A stretch of 64,000 nt of DNA from Anaerocolumna chitinilytica (lineage in GTDB: Bacteria > Bacillota > Clostridia > Lachnospirales > Lachnospiraceae), in NCBI RefSeq assembly GCF_014218355.1, contig NZ_AP023368.1, positions 5,557,911 through 5,621,910 on the forward strand. Reading direction: 5' to 3'. How positions within the stretch are numbered: the stretch's first letter is position 1; every line of letters starts with the position of its first letter. The notes beneath the pieces were generated by a model. That model was not told the DNA's origin, ran no database searches, and worked only from the letters and a program-made list of their open reading frames with translations. Positions 16,125-24,754 of the stretch are shown one piece after another. Made by a program: the position numbers and the translations under genes.

Positions 16125-17855
16125 CTACTCCATATAGCCGCCCTTCATAGGGGATACCGCATGTTTTCCATAGATGCTTAACACACCGGTTTTATATTTA
16201 GGTTCTCTTGCGTTTAAATGTTTACGTCTTTCCTCGAGAACATTTCCCATCTCTTCCTCTGATAAGTCCTTTCCCTTTACTCCGGCTAGTTTAAGAATAC
16301 GATTCTCTATATCCAGTAAGATTAAATCCCCTTCCTCCACCAGAGCAATGGGGCCGCCTTCTGCCGCCTCCGGTGAAACATGACCGATGGCAGGGCCTTT
16401 TGATGCACCGGAGAAGCGTCCGTCGGTGATTAAGGCAATTGTTTTGCCAAGCTCTGGATCAGAGGAAATAGCTTCCGTGGTATAAAACATCTCCGGCATA
16501 CCGCTTCCTTTGGGTCCCTCATAACGGATGATAACTGCATCTCCCGGTTTTATTGCTTTACTAAGTACTGCTTCTATAGCCTCTTCCTCACTGTCAAACG
16601 GTCTTGCGGTAAGAAGTGCCTTGTGCATTTCCTTCGGGACAGCCGAATGTTTTACCACTGCCCCTTCCGGTGCCAGATTTCCCTTTAATACTGCTATGGT
16701 TCCGTCTTTTCCGATAGGGTTGTCATAGGGACGAATAATATCCTCCCTCTTTAATCCTGTATCTTTCAGATAGGAATAGCATTTCTCATAATATCCGTTC
16801 TTCTTTAGCTCTTCCAGATTCTCTCCCAGAGTTTTTCCGGTAACCGTTAATACTTCTAAATGAAGGTTTCTCTTAATTTCCTCCATTACCGCCGGCACAC
16901 CTCCTGCATAGTAGAAATACTGGGCAGGCCATTTACCGGAAGGCCGTATATCTAACAGGTAATGAGCCCCTCTGTGAAGCCTGTCGAAACTGTCACTATC
17001 CAATTCAATGCCAAACTCTCTGGCAATAGAGGGCATATGGAGAAGGCAGTTGGTTGAGCCCGATATGGCAGCATGCACCATAACTGCATTCTCAAAGGAC
17101 TTTAATGTTACAATATCTCTTGCTTTGATTCCCTCTCTGGCAAGTTTAACGACTTGTTCTCCTGCTGCCTTCGCCTGGGTTAATAAGTCCTCACAGGTAG
17201 CCGGCATTAAGGCACTTCCGGGAAGCATAAGCCCCAGTGCCTCTGCCATTATCTGCATACTGGAGGCAGTCCCCATAAAAGAACAGGCTCCGCAGGACGG
17301 GCAGGCATTGTATTTATAATAATTTAACTCTTCTTCTGAGATCTCACCGCGCCTGTACATCGCGCTGTAAGCGCCTATTTGTTCCAGGGTAAGAAGCTTC
17401 GGACCTGCCTCCATTACTCCCCCTGTAACCATAATTGAAGGTATATTTAATCTTCCGATTCCCATCAAATGAGCAGGAACACCTTTGTCACAGCTGGCGA
17501 TAAAGACTCCTCCGTCAAAGGGTGTTGCTCCCCCATGAATCTCAATCATATTGGCAATGGTCTCCCTGGATACCAGCGAATAGTTTATTCCGTCGTGCCC
17601 CTGAGCCATGCCGTCACATATATCAGTAGTGAAATATCTGGAAGCCTTGGCTCCCTCTCCTTCTATTCCCTTAACGGCCTTTTCCACCAGTCCGAAAAGA
17701 TGGGCGCTGCCCGGATGGCTGTCCCCAAATGTGCTTTCTATCATAATCTGAGGTTTTGATAAATCTTCAATACTCCAGCCCATCCCTCTTCTCAAAGGGT
17801 CCAGTTCCGGAGCAATCTTACGAAGCCTCTGACTTGGCATATTTTCTAAATCCAT
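16125..17855 (-). CDS. ilvD: Dihydroxy-acid dehydratase family (IlvD/Edd)
   Basis: A 576-residue Fe-S dehydratase. Cluster ligands are seen at DICDGMAQGHDG, ASCDKGVP and CPSCGACSFMGTA, and the C-terminal half carries GRFSGASKGPAIGHVSPEA. Family members remove water from dihydroxy-acids in isoleucine/valine synthesis or from sugar acids. The N-terminus (ESTFGDSHPGSAHL) differs from classical IlvD, and no other ilv gene is nearby, so a sugar-acid substrate is possible. AAAGGAG precedes the ATG by six bases. It appears to be transcribed alone. Confidence 0.82.
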   Translation of the reverse strand: MDLENMPSQRLRKIAPELDPLRRGMGWSIEDLSKPQIMIESTFGDSHPGSAHLFGLVEKAVKGIEGEGAKASRYFTTDICDGMAQGHDGINYSLVSRETIANMIEIHGGATPFDGGVFIASCDKGVPAHLMGIGRLNIPSIMVTGGVMEAGPKLLTLEQIGAYSAMYRRGEISEEELNYYKYNACPSCGACSFMGTASSMQIMAEALGLMLPGSALMPATCEDLLTQAKAAGEQVVKLAREGIKARDIVTLKSFENAVMVHAAISGSTNCLLHMPSIAREFGIELDSDSFDRLHRGAHYLLDIRPSGKWPAQYFYYAGGVPAVMEEIKRNLHLEVLTVTGKTLGENLEELKKNGYYEKCYSYLKDTGLKREDIIRPYDNPIGKDGTIAVLKGNLAPEGAVVKHSAVPKEMHKALLTARPFDSEEEAIEAVLSKAIKPGDAVIIRYEGPKGSGMPEMFYTTEAISSDPELGKTIALITDGRFSGASKGPAIGHVSPEAAEGGPIALVEEGDLILLDIENRILKLAGVKGKDLSEEEMGNVLEERRKHLNAREPKYKTGVLSIYGKHAVSPMKGGYME

Positions 17856-17941
17856 CTTAAACTCCTTTCGTGAATATTAATTCATCGATTTAGTACTCCT
17901 GAATACGTAGTTGGAAAAATACTTTTTTAACCTGATTACTA

Positions 17942-18787
17942 TCATTCTGCGCCTTCTTTGCTTCCCTTGTCAATAGCATCCTTATACGGAATATATCCTT
18001 GCATACATAACGGCAATTCCAAATGATTTGCCTCCAAAACAGCCTTATCCTTTAAGATATCCTCTGCCGGTCCATCCTTTACAATCCGTCCTTCTGAAAT
18101 CAAGATAACCCTGGAACAGGTCTCCAGTATTAAATCCAAGTCGTGGGAAGCAATCAGTTTTGTCAGCTTCAGGCGGTTAAGTACATTAATCAAAGTCCTG
18201 CGGTTACTGGGGTCAAGTGCTATGGAGGGTTCGTCAAATAATAGAATATCCGGTGTCATAGATAACAAGGTGGCTATGGAAGCCATTTTCTTCTCTCCTC
18301 CGGACATCTTATAGATCTGCTTGTCCTTTAAATGAGTAATTCCCATGGTCTCAAGGGCCTCCATAACTCTTTTATCAACTTCCTTCTCTTCCAGTCCATA
18401 GTTTCTCGGTGCAAAAGCAACATCCTGATAGACGCTTTGAGTAAAAAGCTGATTATCGGAATCCTGGAATAAATAACCGGCATGGGCTCTTACCGCAGCT
18501 AAAGTATCCCGCTTTACCGTAATCTTATCTATTAACACCTCTCCCTTATAAGCTGTTTCCAACCCGACCAGTATTCGAAGAAGTGTGGATTTACCTGCTC
18601 CGTTGGCACCCACAATTCCCACAGCCTCTCCTTCCTTCGTAGAGAAGGTAATATCCTTTAGGATTTGAGCACCACTTTCATAGGAAAATGATAAATTACT
18701 GCATTCTATTAAACCTCTATCTTTCGTATCCTTTGTAAGATTGTCCTTCATTTGTTTATTCGTATCTTTTCCTTTTGTCATCCACAT
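17942..18787 (-). CDS. cbiO: ECF transporter ATPase (nickel/cobalt)
   Basis: A 281-residue ABC ATPase with GANGAGKST (Walker A), MSGGEKKMAS (signature) and LLFDEPSIALD (Walker B). It powers the CbiM/CbiQ transporter encoded upstream. The start at 18787 follows AAAGGG and leaves a 23-bp gap after cbiQ; the longer frame to 18865 would overlap cbiQ by 55 bp without a ribosome site. A second in-frame ATG two codons later is also possible. It is the last gene of cbiM-Q-O. No clear terminator is visible. Confidence 0.9.
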   Translation of the reverse strand: MWMTKGKDTNKQMKDNLTKDTKDRGLIECSNLSFSYESGAQILKDITFSTKEGEAVGIVGANGAGKSTLLRILVGLETAYKGEVLIDKITVKRDTLAAVRAHAGYLFQDSDNQLFTQSVYQDVAFAPRNYGLEEKEVDKRVMEALETMGITHLKDKQIYKMSGGEKKMASIATLLSMTPDILLFDEPSIALDPSNRRTLINVLNRLKLTKLIASHDLDLILETCSRVILISEGRIVKDGPAEDILKDKAVLEANHLELPLCMQGYIPYKDAIDKGSKEGAE

Positions 18788-18810
18788 AGTAAACCGCCCT
18801 TTCCGGTATC

Positions 18811-19596
18811 TTACCGAACTAATATCTTTATTCCAATAAAGAGTGCTGCAAATATCCCAAGCCATAAGGCCAAATAGGCATAATCCTTATCTTGCATCCT
18901 GGTCTTCCTAATATAAGTAAATTCACCGTTAAATCCTCGCAGCAACATGCTTTCATATAGATTACCTGCCCTATCGATAGAGCGAAGCAGCAGTTGTCCA
19001 AGAAGAGAACCCCATATTTTATATTTCACGCCCTTTTCTCCGGGGGCTCTTAAGGAATAGGCCTGATACACATCGTTGGCTTCTGCCATTAGCACCGTAA
19101 TATAGCGATAGGTAAGCAAAAACTGTGTAACCAGCAGATTAGGTACATGCAGAAGCCTTAATGCATAGCAAATACCATCAATACCTGTGGTTGCAATTAA
19201 TAGGAAAGAAGCTGAGATGCAATACATTCCTTTTAGGAACAGTGTAACCATGGATATTGCTCCTCCGGATATTCCAACTCTTCCAAGAATGAATACAGGT
19301 GTTCTGTCAAAAATAGGATTGAATATTCCTATAAATAGAAGCAACGGAATAAGTCCGCTTATCTTTTTTAGACATGTTTTAAGAGGTATGTCCGAGAGTT
19401 TTAATAGGATAACAGGATATATTATGAAGGGAAATAAACCAAAAAAATTATATCTTTGAAAAGATACTACTATTATCATATATATCAGGGTAACAACTAA
19501 TTTCACCAGAGGATGTACTCTGTTAACTTCCGTCTTTCTCTCTGCCATTTCCTCCAATTCATGAACGGCAAATATTGCATCTGTTATTTTAGCCAT
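18811..19596 (-). CDS. cbiQ: ECF transporter transmembrane subunit CbiQ
   Basis: A 261-residue T component with five to six hydrophobic segments. The two short Ala-Arg-Gly coupling motifs that contact the ATPase are visible as SLRAPG and LLRGF. It links the substrate-binding CbiM to the CbiO ATPase in the inner membrane. It lies between the two and is co-transcribed. Confidence 0.93.
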   Translation of the reverse strand: MAKITDAIFAVHELEEMAERKTEVNRVHPLVKLVVTLIYMIIVVSFQRYNFFGLFPFIIYPVILLKLSDIPLKTCLKKISGLIPLLLFIGIFNPIFDRTPVFILGRVGISGGAISMVTLFLKGMYCISASFLLIATTGIDGICYALRLLHVPNLLVTQFLLTYRYITVLMAEANDVYQAYSLRAPGEKGVKYKIWGSLLGQLLLRSIDRAGNLYESMLLRGFNGEFTYIRKTRMQDKDYAYLALWLGIFAALFIGIKILVR

Positions 19597-19654
19597 AACT
19601 TATGTCCTTTCCGTTACCTGCAAACTTTGGGCAATGGGATGAAATGCAGGAAGA

Positions 19655-19690
19655 GGAAGGCAGTTCCTCTAATAGAAGAAGCTGCCTTCC
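19655..19690 (-). other. Intercistronic hairpin between cbiM and cbiQ
   Basis: GGAAGGCAG and CTGCCTTCC form a perfect 9-bp stem with an 18-base loop. There is no T run, so it more likely protects the upstream cbiM message from 3' decay than ends transcription. Confidence 0.6.
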
Positions 19691-19713
19691 TGATAAAAGA
19701 TTCGTATGTTTTT

Positions 19714-20715
19714 TTATTCCGCCGTGCTGTCTTTTCTTCGAAACATCTTGAACAAAACGCCGCAGCCAATGGTAAGCACTGCTACAATTCCAGCCCCGAT
19801 AATTCCAGAAAAGGAGGTTCCAACAGGAGAATTACTGTCTGGGAAGGAATAATCCGGTAATATTGCGGTCTTTTCCTGTATTTTTTCTGCTGATTGTACG
19901 GCATCTGAATATGTATCCTTAGCAGCTAACTCTGTATTTCCTGTAATTTTCTCAATAGACCATTCAAGGCCGTCCGGATGCTGTGACGCTGCAAGGGATA
20001 ACCCTCCGCCGATTAGAAGTACTGCGATTCCCATGATTACCATTACCTTTTTAAAACTATAACTTCCTTCCGGTGCACCTTTTTGAATCAGCTCCGGTCT
20101 CGTATTATATAAAAATATTACAACTGCCCCTGTTATCAATCCTTCTACGGTACCGATAGCAAGATGAATAGGCTGCATCAGTGCTAAAAATTGTCCGAAG
20201 GACAGAGCGGTAATACCGGAGAACAAGGTCTCCAAGGTCACACTGAATGCCCCCAACTGAAGACTTATTACACTTCCCAATACAGAAGCTATCATTATAC
20301 TTTTTTTGTTTATTGTCTTGCCGGTAAGAGGACGGTAGATTAAAAGATATCCTACAAAACATCCATAGAAAGCCATATTCCATATGTTAGCTCCCAATGC
20401 CAATAACCCTCCGTCTGCAAATAACAGACATTGTATCAGCAGAACCGATACCATTGACAGAAATCCTGCGTAAGGTCCTAATAATATGGATAGCAGCAGC
20501 CCGCCGCATAAGTGTCCGCTGGAGCCGGTGCCCGGAATTGTAAAATTAATCATCTGGGCTGCAAAAACAAAGGCTGACATAATTCCCATAGTCGGTATTT
20601 TCTTAGGATCATTTTCAAGTCTTACCTTTTTTATTGAATAAGCCGTTGTTACACCGGAAGCAGCATACATAGTCGCTGCAACAGCGGGTGCAATAAGAGC
20701 ATCTGCCATATGCAT
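19714..20715 (-). CDS. cbiM: Nickel/cobalt ECF substrate-binding subunit CbiM with PDGLE domain
   Basis: A 333-residue membrane protein. The mature N-terminus MHMADALI carries the Met-His that forms the metal site in CbiM/NikM proteins, so the start at 20715 matters; AAGGAG lies seven bases before it, and the upstream in-frame codon at 20739 would bury the site. The core has GTGSSGHLCGGLLLSILLG. A C-terminal extension adds PDGLEWS and a final membrane helix, which replaces a separate CbiN/NikN subunit. It heads the cbiM-cbiQ-cbiO operon. No cobalamin gene is nearby, so Ni or Co for other enzymes is likely. Confidence 0.93.
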   Translation of the reverse strand: MHMADALIAPAVAATMYAASGVTTAYSIKKVRLENDPKKIPTMGIMSAFVFAAQMINFTIPGTGSSGHLCGGLLLSILLGPYAGFLSMVSVLLIQCLLFADGGLLALGANIWNMAFYGCFVGYLLIYRPLTGKTINKKSIMIASVLGSVISLQLGAFSVTLETLFSGITALSFGQFLALMQPIHLAIGTVEGLITGAVVIFLYNTRPELIQKGAPEGSYSFKKVMVIMGIAVLLIGGGLSLAASQHPDGLEWSIEKITGNTELAAKDTYSDAVQSAEKIQEKTAILPDYSFPDSNSPVGTSFSGIIGAGIVAVLTIGCGVLFKMFRRKDSTAE

Positions 20716-20748
20716 AATTAATCTCCTTCTGTTTAACAATCTATCTGA

Positions 20749-20776
20749 ATTATAGCGGACCTGCAGCTAAAAACAA
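20749..20776 (-). promoter_or_regulatory. Predicted sigma-A promoter of cbiM-cbiQ-cbiO
   Basis: On the minus strand TTGTTT (20776-20771) and a perfect TATAAT (20754-20749) are spaced by 16 bp, about 35 bp before the cbiM start. Confidence 0.75.
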
Positions 20777-20779
20777 GCC

Positions 20780-20792
20780 TATGGGGGGGATA
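20780..20792. promoter_or_regulatory. Candidate CsoR/RcnR-type operator of the metal transporter
   Basis: TAT-G7-ATA forms a G tract flanked by short inverted repeats, the layout of type-2 operators of the CsoR/RcnR/InrS family. It lies four bases upstream of the -35 box of cbiM, and a CsoR-family gene starts the neighbouring unit. Binding is inferred only from the pattern. Confidence 0.5.
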
Positions 20793-20879
20793 TTTATGCA
20801 AAATTTTTCAGAATATTTCAGACTGGTATTTATATGCATTAGGTAGAACAAACAGGAAGAATATTTTACTATAAGATAC

Positions 20880-20914
20880 AAAACATGCCCCGGATAGGGA
20901 TAGGGGCATGTTTA
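20880..20914 (-). terminator. Terminator after the CsoR-family gene
   Basis: AAACATGCCCC and GGGGCATGTTT form a perfect 11-bp stem with a short loop, followed by TTG on the minus strand. It separates the repressor gene from the cbiM promoter. Confidence 0.75.
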
Positions 20915-20925
20915 TAGGTATCTAT

Positions 20926-21294
20926 TTACTTAATAAATCTATCAATCGCTTTGTTAAGATTCTCTAGGGAAGTTTTGTCTCCCGATTCAATTGCATCCAC
21001 AATACAATTCTGAATATGGTCTTCCAGTATTATCTTTCCGGTACTGTTAAGAGCTGCAATTACTGCCGAAAGCTGGATGAGTACCTCGCTGCAATCCTTC
21101 CCATCCTCAATCATCCGTTTTACGGATTCCAAATGACCGGAGGCCCGGGATAACCGGTTTAAGACTGCCTTTGTATTTTGGTGACTGTGTTTATGTTCTT
21201 CGCCATCTTCATGAGTGTGAGTATAGCTTGTAGCGCCATCCAGGATATGTGCATGCACTTTCTTACTAAGCCGTGCAGTGGTTTTCTTCTCCAT
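20926..21294 (-). CDS. CsoR/RcnR-family metal-sensing repressor, InrS-like
   Basis: A 122-residue all-helical DUF156 repressor. The ligand set Cys68, His93 and Cys97 has the C-x24-H-x3-C spacing of CsoR proteins. About 30 extra N-terminal residues carry many His (26, 28, 34, 36, 38), as in the nickel sensor InrS, which adds an N-terminal His to the same C-H-C set. Adjacent cbiM-Q-O and the G-tract operator at 20780-20792 suggest control of nickel/cobalt uptake. Such repressors usually control export or detoxification, so direction of control is uncertain. A copper role is the alternative. Confidence 0.87.
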   Translation of the reverse strand: MEKKTTARLSKKVHAHILDGATSYTHTHEDGEEHKHSHQNTKAVLNRLSRASGHLESVKRMIEDGKDCSEVLIQLSAVIAALNSTGKIILEDHIQNCIVDAIESGDKTSLENLNKAIDRFIK

Positions 21295-21416
21295 TTACTT
21301 TCCTTTCTAATAAAAAGGATGCTTTCCTTTATGATAATACACCAGCTGCAGTTCCAGATTCATCCTTAACTGATATTAACTCTATCATAACATACTTTTT
21401 AGAAAAGCAACAGCCT

Positions 21417-22364
21417 TTATAATACCAGGCCTTCTTCCTCTTTACAGCCAAGCATCAGATTCAGACATTGAATAGCTGCACCGGAAGCACCTTTCCCCAG
21501 ATTGTCAAAATGTGCGGATAAAACAATCCGTTCCTTATTACCGGTAACATAGATCTTAAGTCCGTCCCAGCCGGAACAGCTATTGCCGCTTAAGAAGCCA
21601 TGTTTATCGGCTTCTGCCCCAAAGGGCATGACTTGAACAAAGAGCTCATTCTTGTAGTATTCCGTCAAAAGCTCCTGTACAAACTCCGGCGAAGAAACTC
21701 CCTTTAACATATCCAGATAGAAAGGAACCGAGACCAGCATACCGCTATAATAATCTGCTACAATAGGAGAGAATAAAGGTTCTCTACTAAGGCCGGTTAT
21801 ATACTTCATCTCTTTCAGGTGCTTATGCTGCTGGTTTAAGGCATACTCTCTGGGAGCATTGTACTCTGCCAGGCGATTAGCATCCTCATATTCCGCTATC
21901 ATTTTTTTTCCGCCGCCGCTGTATCCTGTAAGGGAGAAACTGCTGACCGGATAGTCCCCAGGGAGAATTCCTTTTGTTATCAGTGGATATAGTAAGGAAA
22001 TAAAGCCCGTTGCATGGCAGCCGGGTACACTGATTCGCTTGCCCTTTTGAATCTTAGTCTTATATTCTTTCGATAGCTCCGGAAAACCGTAGGCCCATTC
22101 TCTGTCAGTTCTATGGGCTGTCGAAGTATCTATAATCTTAACGTTTTCGTTTTCTACCATAGCCACTGCTTCTTTTGCAGCAGCATCTGGCAGGCAGAGA
22201 AAGGTAATATCAGAAGCATTGATAAGCCTTTTTCTTTCCATTTCATCTTTTCTCAATTCCGGAGATATGGTCAGTATCTCCAGGTCCTGGCGATTCTGAA
22301 AGCGTTCATGTATACGAAGTCCGGTTGTGCCTTCGCTTCCGTCTACAAATATTTTAGTTTTCAT
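21417..22364 (-). CDS. argC: N-acetyl-gamma-glutamyl-phosphate reductase (short type)
   Basis: A 315-residue NADP-dependent reductase for the third step of arginine synthesis. The glycine-rich start VDGSEGTTGLRIHERF binds NADP, and VPGCHATGF holds the catalytic Cys. The length fits the short (type 2) class rather than the 345-residue type. AGGAGG before 22364 fixes the start; the in-frame codon at 22388 lacks one. Other arg genes are not in the window. The long leader holds a promoter and two ARG-box-like sites. Confidence 0.92.
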   Translation of the reverse strand: MKTKIFVDGSEGTTGLRIHERFQNRQDLEILTISPELRKDEMERKRLINASDITFLCLPDAAAKEAVAMVENENVKIIDTSTAHRTDREWAYGFPELSKEYKTKIQKGKRISVPGCHATGFISLLYPLITKGILPGDYPVSSFSLTGYSGGGKKMIAEYEDANRLAEYNAPREYALNQQHKHLKEMKYITGLSREPLFSPIVADYYSGMLVSVPFYLDMLKGVSSPEFVQELLTEYYKNELFVQVMPFGAEADKHGFLSGNSCSGWDGLKIYVTGNKERIVLSAHFDNLGKGASGAAIQCLNLMLGCKEEEGLVL

Positions 22365-22388
22365 TTTATAGTCCCTCCTCTGGAACAT

Positions 22389-22530
22389 TGAATTATATTA
22401 TGTTATGTATTTTTATTCACTTTTTAATACAGTATTATTGTAACGGCCGGCTAATGAAGAATATGCTTTATTATATCAAACTTTTCAAGCATAACAGTAG
22501 TTTATGATTAATGACGTGGGTTTGTATTAT
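22389..22530. other. argC leader region
   Basis: Long untranslated leader with no ORF. A second possible -10 box, TATAAT with an upstream TG, lies at 22475-22470 on the minus strand. No T-box or other riboswitch pattern was recognised. Confidence 0.35.
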
Positions 22531-22535
22531 TGATT

Positions 22536-22563
22536 ATTATAACACTTCTTATTTTTTCTGCAA
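22536..22563 (-). promoter_or_regulatory. Predicted argC promoter
   Basis: TTGCAG (22563-22558) and TATAAT (22541-22536) are spaced by 16 bp, with a TG extension before the -10 box. Confidence 0.55.
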
Positions 22564-22568
22564 TACAT

Positions 22569-22616
22569 AATTTATTTTTATTCATATTAATTGCAATATT
22601 TTAATTATTATTCATA
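22569..22616 (-). promoter_or_regulatory. Two ARG-box-like sites upstream of argC
   Basis: Two copies of TATGAATAAnAAT (22586-22569 and 22616-22599 on the minus strand) resemble the Bacillus ARG-box start CATGAATAAAAAT. They lie just upstream of the argC -35 box, but are 30 bp apart, more than the usual ArgR pair, and the second halves match poorly. Confidence 0.35.
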
Positions 22617-22663
22617 TTAATTTCCTTATTAACAGATAATCTGATGGGATTATGAAAAGAAAA

Positions 22664-22697
22664 AGCTCAGTCTCAGAATTACCTCTGAGACTGAGCT
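22664..22697 (-). terminator. Terminator of the rmlD-cupin-phosphatase unit
   Basis: AGCTCAGTCTCAGA and TCTGAGACTGAGCT form a perfect 14-bp stem with a six-base loop, followed by TTTTCTTTTC on the minus strand. Confidence 0.92.
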
Positions 22698-22700
22698 GCC

Positions 22701-23258
22701 TTACACCCACCCAAAACATTGAAACTCTTTGTTGTACTCAACTTCTAAGACTTCTCCGTATGCTATTACATCTATCCCTGCATACCTTCTTATAACTCCC
22801 CCATGTGCGACAACAACTATCTTCTCATATCCAAGATCATAGTACTTATCCATTACAGGCTTCGTACGTTTGATAATTTCAGAAATTGTCTCCCATTTTT
22901 TTGTTTCCCCTTGGGGATATTCCCCGCGGCACTTAATGAATTCTTTATGTAAATTTGAATTTTCTTCTTCTCCCTTTACTTGAAAAGTCTTATCCGGAAG
23001 GAATTCATGTAGGTCTATTTCCACCAGGATATCCAAGTTAGCATTTTTAGAGAGAATAGCTGCCGTATACAATGCCCTTGTATAAGGCGAAGCTACAATT
23101 ATCTGGCAGCCTTGCAGCAGCGGACTCCTAGAAGCCTCTTTCGCCTGTGCTATCCCAAGCTCTGTTAATGGAGCCATATCTCTTCCCATTCCGATAAACC
23201 CTTTTTCGTCCACATAGGTTTTGTCCGGTTCCCCGTGTCTTACGAATACAATCTTCAT
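22701..23258 (-). CDS. Histidine phosphatase family protein
   Basis: A 185-residue phosphoglycerate-mutase-like phosphatase. RHGEPD near the N-terminus carries the phosphorylated His, and VVAHGGVIRR carries the second catalytic His. The substrate is unknown; family members act on sugar phosphates, nucleotides or cobalamin precursors. It follows the cupin gene by 74 bp, within which lie three 16-bp repeats, and ends at a strong terminator. Confidence 0.85.
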   Translation of the reverse strand: MKIVFVRHGEPDKTYVDEKGFIGMGRDMAPLTELGIAQAKEASRSPLLQGCQIIVASPYTRALYTAAILSKNANLDILVEIDLHEFLPDKTFQVKGEEENSNLHKEFIKCRGEYPQGETKKWETISEIIKRTKPVMDKYYDLGYEKIVVVAHGGVIRRYAGIDVIAYGEVLEVEYNKEFQCFGWV

Positions 23259-23279
23259 AGTATAAATCCCCCCTATAGG

Positions 23280-23327
23280 TTGCTTCTATTGCTCGTTGCT
23301 TCTATTGCTCGTTGCTTCTATTGCTCG
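23280..23327. repeat. Three exact 16-bp tandem repeats
   Basis: The unit TTGCTTCTATTGCTCG occurs at 23280, 23296 and 23312 without mismatch, followed by a partial copy. It fills most of the gap between the cupin and phosphatase genes and could vary in copy number. Confidence 0.95.
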
Positions 23328-23332
23328 TTGCC

Positions 23333-23791
23333 TCAATTCGGCTCTGATGTCCACAATGGATCAATAGCTGAGCCAGGAAAACTACGACGTTGCTCATTTG
23401 ATTTTTGTAAGTACATATCATCATCCGGATAGTAACAAGTGTCTTCCTTTTCATTTGTTCCTACATCTAAAATAACCAAATTATCACTGCCAGAATTATA
23501 AAATGTATGAGCAATGTTTTGTGCTGCCGGCTTAGCAAAAAAATCACCTTGCTTTACGGGCACTTCTTTGTCGTTCAGTCGTAACGTGCCGGTCCCTGAA
23601 AGGACCATAAAAAATTCTTCCTGCTGGGAATGACTATGGTACTTCGTGCTGTAGGCTTTTGGTGGAACAGTATCAATATTAACATAAATTTTTTGGCTGC
23701 CTGCTGCTGCACCTAACGATTTTGTGATTAAGCCAACAGAATCCTTCCAGATATAATCATTCGTAAACAGATCAACGTTTTTTATCTCCAT
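23333..23791 (-). CDS. Cupin domain protein
   Basis: A 152-residue protein with one cupin barrel. Motif 1 appears as HSHSQQEEFFMVLSGTG and motif 2 as FAKPAAQNIAHTFYN, giving the His/His/Glu/His metal site. The domain covers residues 35-115, and the rest is a polar tail. Function is unknown; small cupins are often isomerases, dioxygenases or sugar binders. The rmlD-like gene lies 15 bp upstream, so a carbohydrate role is possible. Confidence 0.8.
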   Translation of the reverse strand: MEIKNVDLFTNDYIWKDSVGLITKSLGAAAGSQKIYVNIDTVPPKAYSTKYHSHSQQEEFFMVLSGTGTLRLNDKEVPVKQGDFFAKPAAQNIAHTFYNSGSDNLVILDVGTNEKEDTCYYPDDDMYLQKSNEQRRSFPGSAIDPLWTSEPN

Positions 23792-23805
23792 ATACTACTC
23801 CTTCA

Positions 23806-24666
23806 TTATATTAATGGCTGCTTCCCATTGTATTCTTTTAGAAATCTCTTCAAAGCATTCTTCCATTCCGGTAATGATTCAAACCCGTTTTCCACCAGTT
23901 TACTACTATCCATTCGGCTGTTAAAGGGTCTCTTTGCCTTTGCACCATACTCTTCACTAGTTATTGGAATAATTTCAATAGTTTTACTCGTGTACTCAAA
24001 TATTTCTTGAGCAAATTCATACCAGGAGCAGAAACCTTCATTTGATACATTGTACTTTCCATATTTATTTGTCTGAATCATATCCACTAAAATTTTAGCC
24101 ACATCTATGGTATATGTCGGTGAACCAATCTGGTCTGAAACTACCTTAATGCTATTCTGAGTATCAGCAAGTTTCAGCATAGACTTAACAAAATTTTTTC
24201 CGTTAATTCCATATAACCACGAAACTCTTACTATAAAATATTTATCCAGCAGTTCTTCAACTGCCACTTCTCCCTGATACTTACTTTTTCCATACTGGCT
24301 GACCGGGTTTCTTTCAGCCTCTGCTTGCCATGGTTCTATGCCATCTCCACTGAATACATAATCAGTGCTTATATACAATAGAGTAATATCGTATTTATTG
24401 CACGCTAATGCAAGGTTTCTTGTTCCCTCTGCATTAATTAAATTACATTTATCTACTTCGTCTTCAGCCTTATCAACTGCAGTATAACCGGCACAATGAA
24501 TTATTACATTTGGCATTATATTCTCTATCATCTGAAAGACAGCCTTTTGAATGGTTATATCACAGTCTTTTGAACCGATGCCGACAGCATCTATGCTTCT
24601 TTTCTTCAGTTCTTTCAAAACGTCGTAACCTAACTGCCCTGTGGCACCTGTTACTAAAACCTTCAT
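23806..24666 (-). CDS. rmlD: dTDP-4-dehydrorhamnose reductase family protein
   Basis: A 286-residue short-chain dehydrogenase. GATGQLGYDV is the NAD(P) loop, STDYVFSG the strand with the catalytic Thr/Ser, and YGKSKYQGE the Tyr-Lys pair. It likely reduces dTDP-4-keto-rhamnose to dTDP-rhamnose, but no rmlA, B or C is nearby, so another nucleotide sugar cannot be excluded. It leads a three-gene unit with the cupin and the phosphatase. Confidence 0.85.
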   Translation of the reverse strand: MKVLVTGATGQLGYDVLKELKKRSIDAVGIGSKDCDITIQKAVFQMIENIMPNVIIHCAGYTAVDKAEDEVDKCNLINAEGTRNLALACNKYDITLLYISTDYVFSGDGIEPWQAEAERNPVSQYGKSKYQGEVAVEELLDKYFIVRVSWLYGINGKNFVKSMLKLADTQNSIKVVSDQIGSPTYTIDVAKILVDMIQTNKYGKYNVSNEGFCSWYEFAQEIFEYTSKTIEIIPITSEEYGAKAKRPFNSRMDSSKLVENGFESLPEWKNALKRFLKEYNGKQPLI

Positions 24667-24754
24667 TTATTTCATGACCTTTCATTTGCTTTACCTGTTA
24701 TCTTTTTTCTAACCACATATTATTAATAAGCCATCCATTAACTCTTGAAGAGAC

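Noticed and set aside
16125..17855. Calling the dehydratase a sugar-acid enzyme outright
   Set aside because: The N-terminus is unusual, but IlvD and sugar-acid dehydratases share all visible motifs; context does not decide.
20716..20880. Cobalamin or NiCo riboswitch before cbiM
   Set aside because: The promoter lies only about 35 bp before the cbiM start, leaving no room for a riboswitch, and I saw no matching conserved boxes.
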